Source of the DNA: an uncultured Acetobacteraceae bacterium
Lineage (GTDB): Bacteria > Pseudomonadota > Alphaproteobacteria > Acetobacterales > Acetobacteraceae
Assembly: GCA_903907955.1 (NCBI GenBank)
Contig: CAIVPZ010000057.1
Coordinates: forward strand, 62,001 to 126,000
DNA: 64,000 nt
Reading direction: 5' to 3'
A program made the position numbers and the translations under genes. Of the stretch, positions 57,496-64,000 are shown one piece after another. The number at the start of each line of letters is the position of its first letter. Position 1 is the first letter of the stretch. The notes under the pieces were generated by a model. It was not told the DNA's origin and did no database searches. It worked only from the letters and a program-made list of their open reading frames with translations.

Positions 57496-58266
57496 TTAAG
57501 GCGCCACCCGGTCGGGCGGCGGGTCGAGCCAGCGTGCCAGCGCCGCAAGCGTCACCATGCCGTCCGCCGCCCCGGCGCCGGCCAGGTGGCAGTAGGGATC
57601 GCGCGGCTCGCCGAGGTGGCTCACCACCGCCAACGCGGCCGGGAAAGGCTGGTCATCGGTGTAGACGCTCGGCGTGACCACGGTCGGCACCCCGGCGCCG
57701 CGAGCCGCCGCCAGGCCAATGGCCGAATCCTCGAAAGCGACGCAGCGCCCGGCCGGCAGCGCCAGACGCTCCAGCACCAGGCCATAGACATCCGGCGCCG
57801 GCTTCTTGGCCGCGACCATGTCGCCGGCGCCAATCGTTGCGAACGCAGCCAGCCCGTCCTGGCCGAGCGTCGCCCGCAGCAGGGCCTCGACATTGGCCAG
57901 GCTGGTGGTGGTGGCGATCGCCAGCGCAATGCCCTGCCGGCGCGCCTCGCCGATCAGCCGGCCGACCCCGGTGCGCAGCGGCGCCGCGCCGGCCTCGACC
58001 AGCGCGGTGTAGCGCGCCGTCTTGGCGGCGTGCAGCGCGGCGATGCGCCCGGCCGCGGCGGCGGCGGCCGGCGGATCATGGGCATCGAGGTAATGGCCGA
58101 GCCGCTCCTTGCCGCCGGCTACCTCCAGCAGCTTCCGGTACAGCGCGCGGTCCCAGAACCAGGGCAGCCCGAAGGCGGCGAAGGTCTCGTTGAACGCCTG
58201 CCGATGCAGTTCCTCGGTTTCCGCGAGGGTGCCATCGACATCGAAGATCAGGGCGGCTGGAATCAT
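57496..58266 (-). CDS. HAD-superfamily phosphatase (CbbY-like) coupled to bioA
   Basis: A 256-residue protein. Motif I is IFDVDGTLAETE (residues 6-17, nucleophile and acid/base Asp), motif II LAIATTTS, motif III Lys in AAKKPAPDVYG, and motif IV CVAFEDSAIGLAAARGAG. This is the beta-phosphoglucomutase/CbbY subgroup. ATG 58266 overlaps the bioA stop (ATGA), so it is cotranslated with bioA. Its role in a biotin operon is unknown. A longer open frame upstream is only the bioA complement. Confidence 0.9.
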   Translation of the reverse strand: MIPAALIFDVDGTLAETEELHRQAFNETFAAFGLPWFWDRALYRKLLEVAGGKERLGHYLDAHDPPAAAAAAGRIAALHAAKTARYTALVEAGAAPLRTGVGRLIGEARRQGIALAIATTTSLANVEALLRATLGQDGLAAFATIGAGDMVAAKKPAPDVYGLVLERLALPAGRCVAFEDSAIGLAAARGAGVPTVVTPSVYTDDQPFPAALAVVSHLGEPRDPYCHLAGAGAADGMVTLAALARWLDPPPDRVAP

Positions 58267-59537
58267 TTCTTGTCCGCCCGGAGCACCGTCACCACCGCCC
58301 GCGTCAGCAGCGCCAGATCGTCCGCATCGATGGTCAGCGCCGGGGTGAGGTAGACGATGTTGCGGAACGGCCGCACCCACACCCCCGCGGCAACGAAGCG
58401 GGCCTTCAACGCATCGAGCGCCTCGATGCGGTCCAGTTCGACCACCCCGATCGCACCCAGCACCCGCACATCGCGCACCCCCGGCAACCCCCGGCACGGC
58501 GCCAGCCCCTGCACCAGCGCCGCCGAGATCGCCGCCACCTGGGCCAGGCGCGGCTGCTGCGCGAACAGATCGAGCGAGGCATTGGCCACAGCGCAGGCAA
58601 GCGGGTTGGCCATGTAGGTCGGCCCGTGCATCAGCGCGTGCAGTTTGTCGTCCGACCAGAACGCTTCGAACACCGAATGCGATGCAACGGTGGCGGCCAG
58701 CGCCATGGTGCCGCCGGTCAATGCCTTCGACAGCGTGATGATATCCGGAGTCACGCCGGCTTGTTCGCAGGCGAACAGCGTACCGGTGCGGCCAAATCCG
58801 GTGAAGATTTCATCGAAGATCAGCAGCAGGCCATATTTGTCCGCGGCACGCCGCAGATGTCGCAGCACCGCGGCATTGTGCAACAGCATGCCGCCGGCGC
58901 CCTGCACCAGCGGCTCCACCAGAATGCCGGCGAGCGTATCGGCGTGCTGTTCGAGGAAGCGGTCGAAGGCGTCGGCGCTTTCCTCCGTGCACGGCAGCGC
59001 GATCACCGGATGCTCCGCCAGCACGCCGGCGAACAGGCTGTGCATGCCTTCGTCCGGGTCGCACACCGCCATGGTGGCGAAGGTGTCGCCGTGATAGCCG
59101 CCCTTGAAGGCGAGCAGCCGGGTGCGGCCACGCTCGCCGCGATTCAGCCAGTACTGCACCGCCATCTTCATCGCGACCTCGACCGCGACCGAACCGGAAT
59201 CGGTGAAGAACACCCGGTCGAGTCCGGCCGGCAGCAGGGCGGTGAGCCTGCGCGCCAGCGTCAGCGCCGGTTCATGCACCAGACCGCCGAACATGACATG
59301 CGGCATGGCGTCGAGCTGCGCGCGCACCGCATCGCGAATCGCCGGATGATTGTAGCCGTGGCAGGCGGTCCACCAGGAGGCGATGCCGTCGATCAGTTCC
59401 CGCCCGTCCGCCAGCACGATGCGCGAACCGTGCGTGCGCGCCACCGCCAGCGGCGGCGGCGTGGTTTTCATCTGATTGTACGGCAGCCAGATATGCGGCA
59501 GGCCGGATACGTACCAGCCGGGCGGCGCGTCAGCCAT
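58263..59537 (-). CDS. bioA: adenosylmethionine-8-amino-7-oxononanoate aminotransferase
   Basis: A 424-residue class III PLP enzyme that turns KAPA into DAPA using SAM as amino donor. WYVSGLPHIWLPYNQMKTTP at the start, FTDSGSVAVEVAMKMAVQYW, GGYHGDTFATMAVCDP, IFDEIFTGFGRTG and the PLP-lysine motif LSKALTGGTM are characteristic of BioA. It lies 9 bp after bioB on the same strand. Confidence 0.95.
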   Translation of the reverse strand: MADAPPGWYVSGLPHIWLPYNQMKTTPPPLAVARTHGSRIVLADGRELIDGIASWWTACHGYNHPAIRDAVRAQLDAMPHVMFGGLVHEPALTLARRLTALLPAGLDRVFFTDSGSVAVEVAMKMAVQYWLNRGERGRTRLLAFKGGYHGDTFATMAVCDPDEGMHSLFAGVLAEHPVIALPCTEESADAFDRFLEQHADTLAGILVEPLVQGAGGMLLHNAAVLRHLRRAADKYGLLLIFDEIFTGFGRTGTLFACEQAGVTPDIITLSKALTGGTMALAATVASHSVFEAFWSDDKLHALMHGPTYMANPLACAVANASLDLFAQQPRLAQVAAISAALVQGLAPCRGLPGVRDVRVLGAIGVVELDRIEALDALKARFVAAGVWVRPFRNIVYLTPALTIDADDLALLTRAVVTVLRADKK

Positions 59538-59546
59538 GCGCCGCGA

Positions 59547-60536
59547 TCAGAGTCGCATCGGAGCCATGCCGAGCCGCTCCAGCAGGGCGGCATCCCGGCT
59601 GACCGCGGCGTTCGGCGTGGTCAGCAGCTTGGCGCCGTAAAAGATCGAGTTGACGCCTGCGAGAAAGCACAGCGCATGGGTTTCGTCGCTCATGTCCTCG
59701 CGCCCGGCCGCCAGCCGCACGAAGGAACGCGGCATGATGATGCGGGCGGCGGCGATGATGCGCACGAAAGTGATCGGGTCCACCGAATCGCCTTCCGCCA
59801 GCCGGGTGCCCGCCACCCGCACCAGCATGTTGATCGGCACGCTTTCGGGATGCTGCGGCAGGTTGGCCAGGGCGACCAGCAGGCCGGCCTGGTCATCGGC
59901 ATCCTCGCCCAGGCCGACGATGCCGCCGCAGCACACATGCATGCCGGCCTCGCGCACATGCTCCAGCGTCTCCAGCCGGTCCGCATAGGTGCGCGTGGTG
60001 ATGATCCTGCCGTAATGCTCGGGCGAGGTATCGAGATTGTGGTTGTAGTAGTCCAGCCCGGCATCCTTCAGCCGCTCCGCCTGCGGACGCGTCAGCATGC
60101 CGAGGGTCGCGCAGGTCTCCAGGCCGAGGCCCTTCACGCCCTCCACGATGGCGCAGATCTCGTCGATGTCGCGCTCCTTGGGGGCGCGCCAGGCGGCGCC
60201 CATGCAGAACCGGGTGGCGCCGTTGGCGCGGGCGGCGCGGGCCTCCGCCAGCACCGCCTCCACCCGCATCAGCCGGGTCGCCTCCACCTTGCATTCCTGG
60301 TGCACGCTCTGCGGACAGTATGCGCAGTCCTCCGGGCAGCCGCCGGTCTTGATGGAGAGCAGCGCCGACATCTGCACCGCGGTGGGGTCGAAATTCTGCC
60401 GGTGCACCGTCTGGGCGCGGAACAGCAGATCGGGGAACGGCAGGTCGATCAGCGCCCGCACCTCCGGCCGCGTCCAGTCGTGGCGCAGACCGTCATCCGG
60501 CCGCACCGCGCCGCGGGAGAGTGTGCTCGCTGACAT
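59547..60536 (-). CDS. bioB: biotin synthase
   Basis: A 329-residue radical SAM enzyme that inserts sulfur into dethiobiotin. The [4Fe-4S] motif is [11 protein letters not shown] near residue 65. [49 protein letters not shown] and the C-terminal [19 protein letters not shown] match the family. ATG 60536 is preferred to the in-frame TTG at 60542. It is divergent from bioF across 136 bp; I see no BirA or BioR operator there. Confidence 0.95.
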   Translation of the reverse strand: MSASTLSRGAVRPDDGLRHDWTRPEVRALIDLPFPDLLFRAQTVHRQNFDPTAVQMSALLSIKTGGCPEDCAYCPQSVHQECKVEATRLMRVEAVLAEARAARANGATRFCMGAAWRAPKERDIDEICAIVEGVKGLGLETCATLGMLTRPQAERLKDAGLDYYNHNLDTSPEHYGRIITTRTYADRLETLEHVREAGMHVCCGGIVGLGEDADDQAGLLVALANLPQHPESVPINMLVRVAGTRLAEGDSVDPITFVRIIAAARIIMPRSFVRLAAGREDMSDETHALCFLAGVNSIFYGAKLLTTPNAAVSRDAALLERLGMAPMRL

Positions 60537-60672
60537 CGGCAATCATCCTTCATGGCAAAGGGCAGGCATGGCAAACGGCCGGGCGGGGGTGCCCCGCGCC
60601 GGCCTATCTGGTGGCGGAGTGTATTCGGACCCATTTTGCCCGGCAACCTCAGCCGTCCCCGGAGCCTGCCCC

Positions 60673-61830
60673 ATGGATTCGCTCGATGCCTTCGCCCGCG
60701 CCAAGCTGGCCGCCCTCGACCAGGCCAGCCTGCGCCGCAGCCTGTCGGAGACGACACAGCTGGAAGGCCCGTGGGTGGAGCGCGACGGCCGCCGCATGCT
60801 GTCGTTCTGCTGCAACGACTACCTCAACCTGACCACCCATCCGACGGTGGTGCAAGCCGCGCTGGAGGCGACGCGCCGGTTCGGCGTCGGCGCCGGCGGG
60901 TCGCGGCTGGTGACCGGCAACCACCCGCTCTATGCGGCGCTGGAGGACCGGCTGGCCCGGCTGAAGGGCACCGAGGCGGCCTGCGTGTTCGGCTCCGGCT
61001 ATCTGGCCAATGCGGGGATCATCCCGGCGCTGGTCGGCCGGCACGATCTGCTGCTGGTGGACGAGCTGGCGCATGCCTGCATCTGGACCGGCGCAAGGCT
61101 GGCCGGCGGCAGCGTGCTGAGCTTCCGGCACAACGACGCGGCGCATGCGGCGCAGATGCTCGCCGGCGCCCGGCCACACCACGAACATGCGCTGATCCTG
61201 ACCGACAGCGTATTCTCGATGGATGGCGACCTGGCCCCCCTGCCCGCTCTGGCGGCGCTGGCCGAACAGCACGATGCCTGGCTGATGACCGATGATGCGC
61301 ACGGCATCGGCGTGCTCGGCGGCGGCCGGGGCGCGGTGCATGCCGGCGACCAGCCGGCCCGGGTGCCGTTGCAGATGGGCACGCTGTCCAAGGCGATCGG
61401 CGCCTATGGCGGCTATCTGTGCGCCTCGCGGCCGGTGATCGAGCTGATCCGCACCCGGGCGCGGACGTTCATCTACGCCACCGGCCTGCCGCCGGGCACC
61501 GTCGCCGCCGCCATCGCGGCGCTCGACCTGATCGCCGCCCAGCCGGACTACGCCGCGCTGCCGGTACGCAAGGCGCGGCTGTTCACCTCGCTGGTGGGGT
61601 TGCCCGAAGCCGTCAGCCCGATCGTGCCGGTGATCATCGGCGCGGCGCCGGCGGCGCTGGCGGCCTCCCGCCTGCTGGCCGAATCCGGTTTCCTGGTCTC
61701 CGCCATCCGCCCGCCGACGGTGCCCGCCGGCACCTCGCGGCTGCGCTTCACCTTCACCGCCCAGCACAGCGATGATGCGATCACCCGGCTGGCCGCCCTG
61801 GTGCGCGCGGAAATCATGGTGGCGGCATGA
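60673..61830 (+). CDS. bioF: 8-amino-7-oxononanoate synthase
   Basis: A 385-residue PLP enzyme that condenses pimeloyl thioester with alanine. FCCNDYLNLTTHP near residue 45, GSRLVTGNHPLYAALE, FGSGYLANAGIIPAL, DDAHGIGVLGGGRG and the PLP-lysine GTLSKAIGAYGGY near 240 are conserved. ATG 60673 sits at the family N-terminus. It overlaps bioD by ATGA. Confidence 0.95.
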   Translation: MDSLDAFARAKLAALDQASLRRSLSETTQLEGPWVERDGRRMLSFCCNDYLNLTTHPTVVQAALEATRRFGVGAGGSRLVTGNHPLYAALEDRLARLKGTEAACVFGSGYLANAGIIPALVGRHDLLLVDELAHACIWTGARLAGGSVLSFRHNDAAHAAQMLAGARPHHEHALILTDSVFSMDGDLAPLPALAALAEQHDAWLMTDDAHGIGVLGGGRGAVHAGDQPARVPLQMGTLSKAIGAYGGYLCASRPVIELIRTRARTFIYATGLPPGTVAAAIAALDLIAAQPDYAALPVRKARLFTSLVGLPEAVSPIVPVIIGAAPAALAASRLLAESGFLVSAIRPPTVPAGTSRLRFTFTAQHSDDAITRLAALVRAEIMVAA

Positions 61831-62498
61831 GCGGCCTGTTCATCACCGCTACCGGGACCGAGGTGGGCAAAACCTTTGTCGCCGCCGGGCTGGTGCGCGC
61901 CCTGCGCCGGGCCGGCCGGCCGGTCGCGGCGCTGAAACCGGTGGTCAGCGGCTTCGACCCCGACGCAGCGGCGGGGAGCGATCCCGCCGTGCTGCTGGCC
62001 GCGCTCGGCCGCGCGGTAACGCCGGATGCGGTGGCCGAGATCGCGCCCTGGCGGTTCCGCGCCCCGCTGTCGCCCGACATGGCGGCGCGGCTGGAGGGCG
62101 GCGCGCTGGATGTCGATGCGCTGACCGGCTTCTGTCGCGCGCGCATCGCGGCGTTCGAGGGCGTGGTGGTGATCGAGGGCGTCGGCGGCGTGATGGTGCC
62201 GCTGGACGACCGGCGTACGGTACTAGACTGGATGACGGCACTCGACCTGCCGAGCGTGCTGGTGTGCGGCAGTTACCTGGGGGCGATCAGCCATACGCTG
62301 TGCGCGCTCGACGTGCTGCTTCGCCACGGAGTCGCGGTAGCGGCGCTGGTGGTGAGCGAAACACCGGGCAGTGGCGTGAGGTTGCAGGATACGGTCGCGA
62401 CGCTGGGCCGGTTTGCCGGGGCGGTGGCGGTGTTGGCGGCGCCGCGGGGAGGCGATGCCGGCGCGGTGTTCGATTGGATGGCCGGGAGGGTGCAGTAA
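61827..62498 (+). CDS. bioD: dethiobiotin synthetase
   Basis: A 223-residue ATP-dependent carboxylase. FITATGTEVGKTFVAAGL near the start is the P-loop, AALKPVVSGFD follows, and VVIEGVGGVMVPLDDRRTVLDWM is the second conserved block. It is the last gene of the bioF-bioD unit. No bioC, bioH or bioZ is visible, so pimeloyl synthesis must be encoded elsewhere. Confidence 0.93.
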   Translation: MSGLFITATGTEVGKTFVAAGLVRALRRAGRPVAALKPVVSGFDPDAAAGSDPAVLLAALGRAVTPDAVAEIAPWRFRAPLSPDMAARLEGGALDVDALTGFCRARIAAFEGVVVIEGVGGVMVPLDDRRTVLDWMTALDLPSVLVCGSYLGAISHTLCALDVLLRHGVAVAALVVSETPGSGVRLQDTVATLGRFAGAVAVLAAPRGGDAGAVFDWMAGRVQ

Positions 62499-62647
62499 GG
62501 AACTGCGCTGGTGTTCGATGGCTGCCGTGGCGGAACGCGAGCTGCGCCATGACTTGAAAGCCGCCCCAACGCCCAGGATGAGCCTTCTCCCAAAGTTCGC
62601 GCTTATGGGGCATAGGCCCTGGCCTTCCTTTAGCCGCGTGACACCCT
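62499..62647. repeat. R3 remnant and 18-bp tandem duplication between bioD and the cysG-like gene
   Basis: About 62610-62630 matches one edge of the R3 unit (ggccctggccttcctt). Beside it, ctttagccgcgtgacacc (62628-62645) is repeated with one mismatch at 62646-62663. The second copy contains the last codons and stop of the cysG-like gene, so the stop region has been duplicated just outside the gene. I see no gene in this gap. Confidence 0.6.
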
Positions 62648-63520
62648 TTAGCCGCGTGGCACCACAGCGAACGCGATGCCCCGTAGCGACGCCGCCTCGC
62701 GCAAGCACGCTGCCTGCGGGTCGCCGGCGACCAGCCGCACCACGCGCGCCCCCGCCGCTGCCAGAGCCGCCGCGTCGGCACCCGCGGCGGGCAGCCGCCC
62801 GGCGTCGCGTCGCGCCGCGTCCAGCACGGCTGCCGGCACGTCCTGGTCGTACAGCACCACATCCGCCTCGCCCAGCAGGCGCTGCGCCCGCATGGTCAGC
62901 AGGTCCACTTCCGCCGCCGCGGCGACGAAATGGACAAATCCCGGCGCCGGCGCGTCTGCCGCGGCGGCGGCCAGCAGGGCATCCCGCGCGTCGGCTTCCC
63001 GTCCGGCAAAGACAAGCTCGGCGGCGACGCCGGCGAGCGCCCTTTCCAGCACCCGCCGCCGTTTCCCGATGTCAGGCACGCGCCGGCGGAGTTCCGCTGC
63101 CACGCTGCCCACCACCGCGGCGAGCCGGCCGATGCCCGGCGGCAGCGCCGCCTCGATGCGCGCACGCAACAGCCTGGCCAGCACCGGCGCAGCACCGCCA
63201 GTCGAGACCGCCACCACCACCGGGTCGCGGTCGATGATCGCCGGCATGATGAAGCTGCACAACTCCGGCCGGTCCACCACGTTCACCGGCACGCCGGCCG
63301 CCTGCGCCGCTTCGCTCAACGCACGCAAATCCGCTTCCGGCGCGTCGGCACCGACGGCCACGCAGCACAAGCGCAGATCGTCGGGCGAGAATGCCGGGCG
63401 TGCCAGCACCACCGCGCCGGATGCGGCGAGCAGGGCGGCCTTGCGTCGCGCCGCCGGGCCGTCGCCCACCACCAGTGCGCGTCGTCCGGCCAGATTGAGA
63501 AAGATGGGAAAGAACCGCAT
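62648..63520 (-). CDS. CysG-like siroheme synthase with intact dehydrogenase and eroded methyltransferase domain
   Basis: A 290-residue protein. Residues 1-200 form the Met8/CysG-N precorrin-2 dehydrogenase/ferrochelatase: FFPIFLNLAGRRALVVGDGPAARRKAALL, NVVDRPELCSFIMPAIIDRDPVVVAVSTGGAAPVLARLLRARIE. Residues 200-290 align with the first third of a uroporphyrinogen methyltransferase (DLLTMRAQRLLGEADVVLYD, ending in FAVVPRG), but the SAM-binding VGAGPGDP is replaced by HFVAAAAEVD and the rest is missing. Full CysG is about 460 residues. It probably only performs the NAD-dependent step. ATG 63520 is chosen at the family start. Confidence 0.8.
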   Translation of the reverse strand: MRFFPIFLNLAGRRALVVGDGPAARRKAALLAASGAVVLARPAFSPDDLRLCCVAVGADAPEADLRALSEAAQAAGVPVNVVDRPELCSFIMPAIIDRDPVVVAVSTGGAAPVLARLLRARIEAALPPGIGRLAAVVGSVAAELRRRVPDIGKRRRVLERALAGVAAELVFAGREADARDALLAAAAADAPAPGFVHFVAAAAEVDLLTMRAQRLLGEADVVLYDQDVPAAVLDAARRDAGRLPAAGADAAALAAAGARVVRLVAGDPQAACLREAASLRGIAFAVVPRG

Positions 63521-63624
63521 GGCCGCACTCTGCCAGATTGCCGGCCAGATCGTCTCCCTGCGCAAGACTGCGGATTTTCGCTTGGCAGGCCGGGCGTGTT
63601 TGTCTATCCACGGCCGGCCCGGAC

Positions 63625-63699
63625 GACCCCTTCGTCTAGTGGTTAGGACACCAGCCTTTCACGCTGGTAACACGGGTTCGAGCCCCGTAGGGGTCGCCA
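63625..63699 (+). tRNA. tRNA-Glu(TTC)
   Basis: 75 nt with encoded CCA. Acceptor stem GACCCCT/AGGGGTC, discriminator G, D arm with GGTTAGG, anticodon stem ccagc/gctgg with loop ctttcac giving TTC, and T arm cgggttcgagccccg. All cloverleaf parts pair. Confidence 0.95.
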
Positions 63700-63903
63700 A
63701 GCGATTTCAATGGTTTGTGCTTGCTTCCTGGTGTCCTCGTCAGGACAATACGGCAAATCTGCGGCATGGATGATACCGGACGGGCCGGGAAGCTTCGCAC
63801 CTTGCGCCGGGGACCGGAAAACCTGTCTCGAACTGGCCACCGCTCGCCCCGCGCAACGCCATGCCGCACGCCCGTTGTGGCTGCTGGGCAGGGCAATCGC
63901 ACT

Positions 63904-64000
63904 TCAAAACAGTCCGAGGACTTTGGAAAGGTCGGCGTCGTCCCAACCTGCCCGCCTGAGCTTGCCGCGGAAGTAGCCTTTGCCGGCATCCTTTCGCATG
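63904..64000 (-). CDS. possible C-terminus of a gene running off the window
   Basis: The minus strand encodes MRKDAGKGYFRGKLRRAGWD, then DADLSKVLGLF and a TGA stop at 63906-63904. It reads like a protein end. The ATG at 63999 may be internal, with the real start beyond 64000. I do not recognise it. The 204 bp between it and tRNA-Glu hold nothing that I can support. Confidence 0.35.
   Translation of the reverse strand, partial: MRKDAGKGYFRGKLRRAGWDDADLSKVLGLF

Noticed and set aside
60537-60672. BirA or BioR operator between bioB and bioF
   Set aside because: No palindrome close to either known consensus is visible in the 136-bp divergent gap.
62499-62608. Minus-strand peptide reading MPHKRELWEKAHPGRWGG after bioD
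   Set aside because: Looks protein-like for about 30 residues but lacks a stop-bounded gene shape, a ribosome binding site or a known family; not enough to call.

Overview
The window is high-GC, gene-dense chromosomal DNA. Several features fit an alphaproteobacterium, probably Rhodospirillales/Acetobacteraceae: a DUF4169 protein, a DUF3141 (PHA-synthase-like) protein, a nagZ-M50-scpA-scpB-tatB-tatC-serS block, a STAS-MlaE permease, and palindromic intergenic repeats. The placement is inferred from gene content and order and was not tested by a search. The gene set is mostly core metabolism and envelope. I found no prophage, CRISPR array, integron or recognisable defence system, and only one transposase remnant.

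Layout. 0.2-5.6 kb: echA, msrA, a DUF4169 protein and a large multi-PAS hybrid histidine kinase. 5.6-10.6 kb (minus): a translationally coupled Mla-type lipid transporter (lipoprotein, MCE protein, ATPase, STAS-permease), headed by a solute-binding protein and an unusually short permease. 10.8-14.3 kb: pyrB, a strong convergent hairpin, then a DUF3300/DUF2950 pair. 14.6-22.1 kb: patatin lipoprotein, DUF3141 protein with an FNR-type box, tandem acetoacetate decarboxylase paralogues (one without catalytic residues), and a coupled serine hydrolase/M15 peptidase pair. 22.1-26.1 kb: IS5-type remnant, small hypotheticals, rubrerythrin, PLP aminotransferase. 26.2-31.5 kb (minus): NifJ and a GltD-like FAD/Fe-S protein behind a well-spaced FNR-type promoter. 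31.6-35.4 kb (minus): PAP2, DUF123, two FmdB zinc ribbons, ComEC. 35.5-38.6 kb: gltX, tRNA-Leu, lipB, a glycosyltransferase-like gene. 39.1-42.4 kb: PAS/GAF/HD-GYP phosphodiesterase. 42.6-49.4 kb: a 51-codon gene, nagZ, M50 protease, scpAB, tatBC, serS, pncA. 49.6-57.4 kb (minus): lactonase-like, old yellow enzyme, GT39, FAH-family, purC, sigma54 response regulator and Hpt. 57.5-62.5 kb: a divergent biotin cluster (bioB-bioA-HAD and bioF-bioD). 62.6-64 kb: a CysG-like protein with an eroded methyltransferase half, and tRNA-Glu.

The most unusual non-coding structure is three families of palindromic repeats (R1, R2, R3) lying directly at gene 3' ends. In both R1 copies and both R2 copies the first bases of the repeat are the stop codon of the upstream gene. 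Both R2 copies have the same orientation between two co-directional genes and show a compensatory base-pair change, which suggests an intercistronic RNA element. Two TTGA-N6-TCAA boxes suggest shared oxygen (FNR/FixK-type) control of pyruvate:ferredoxin oxidoreductase and the DUF3141 protein.
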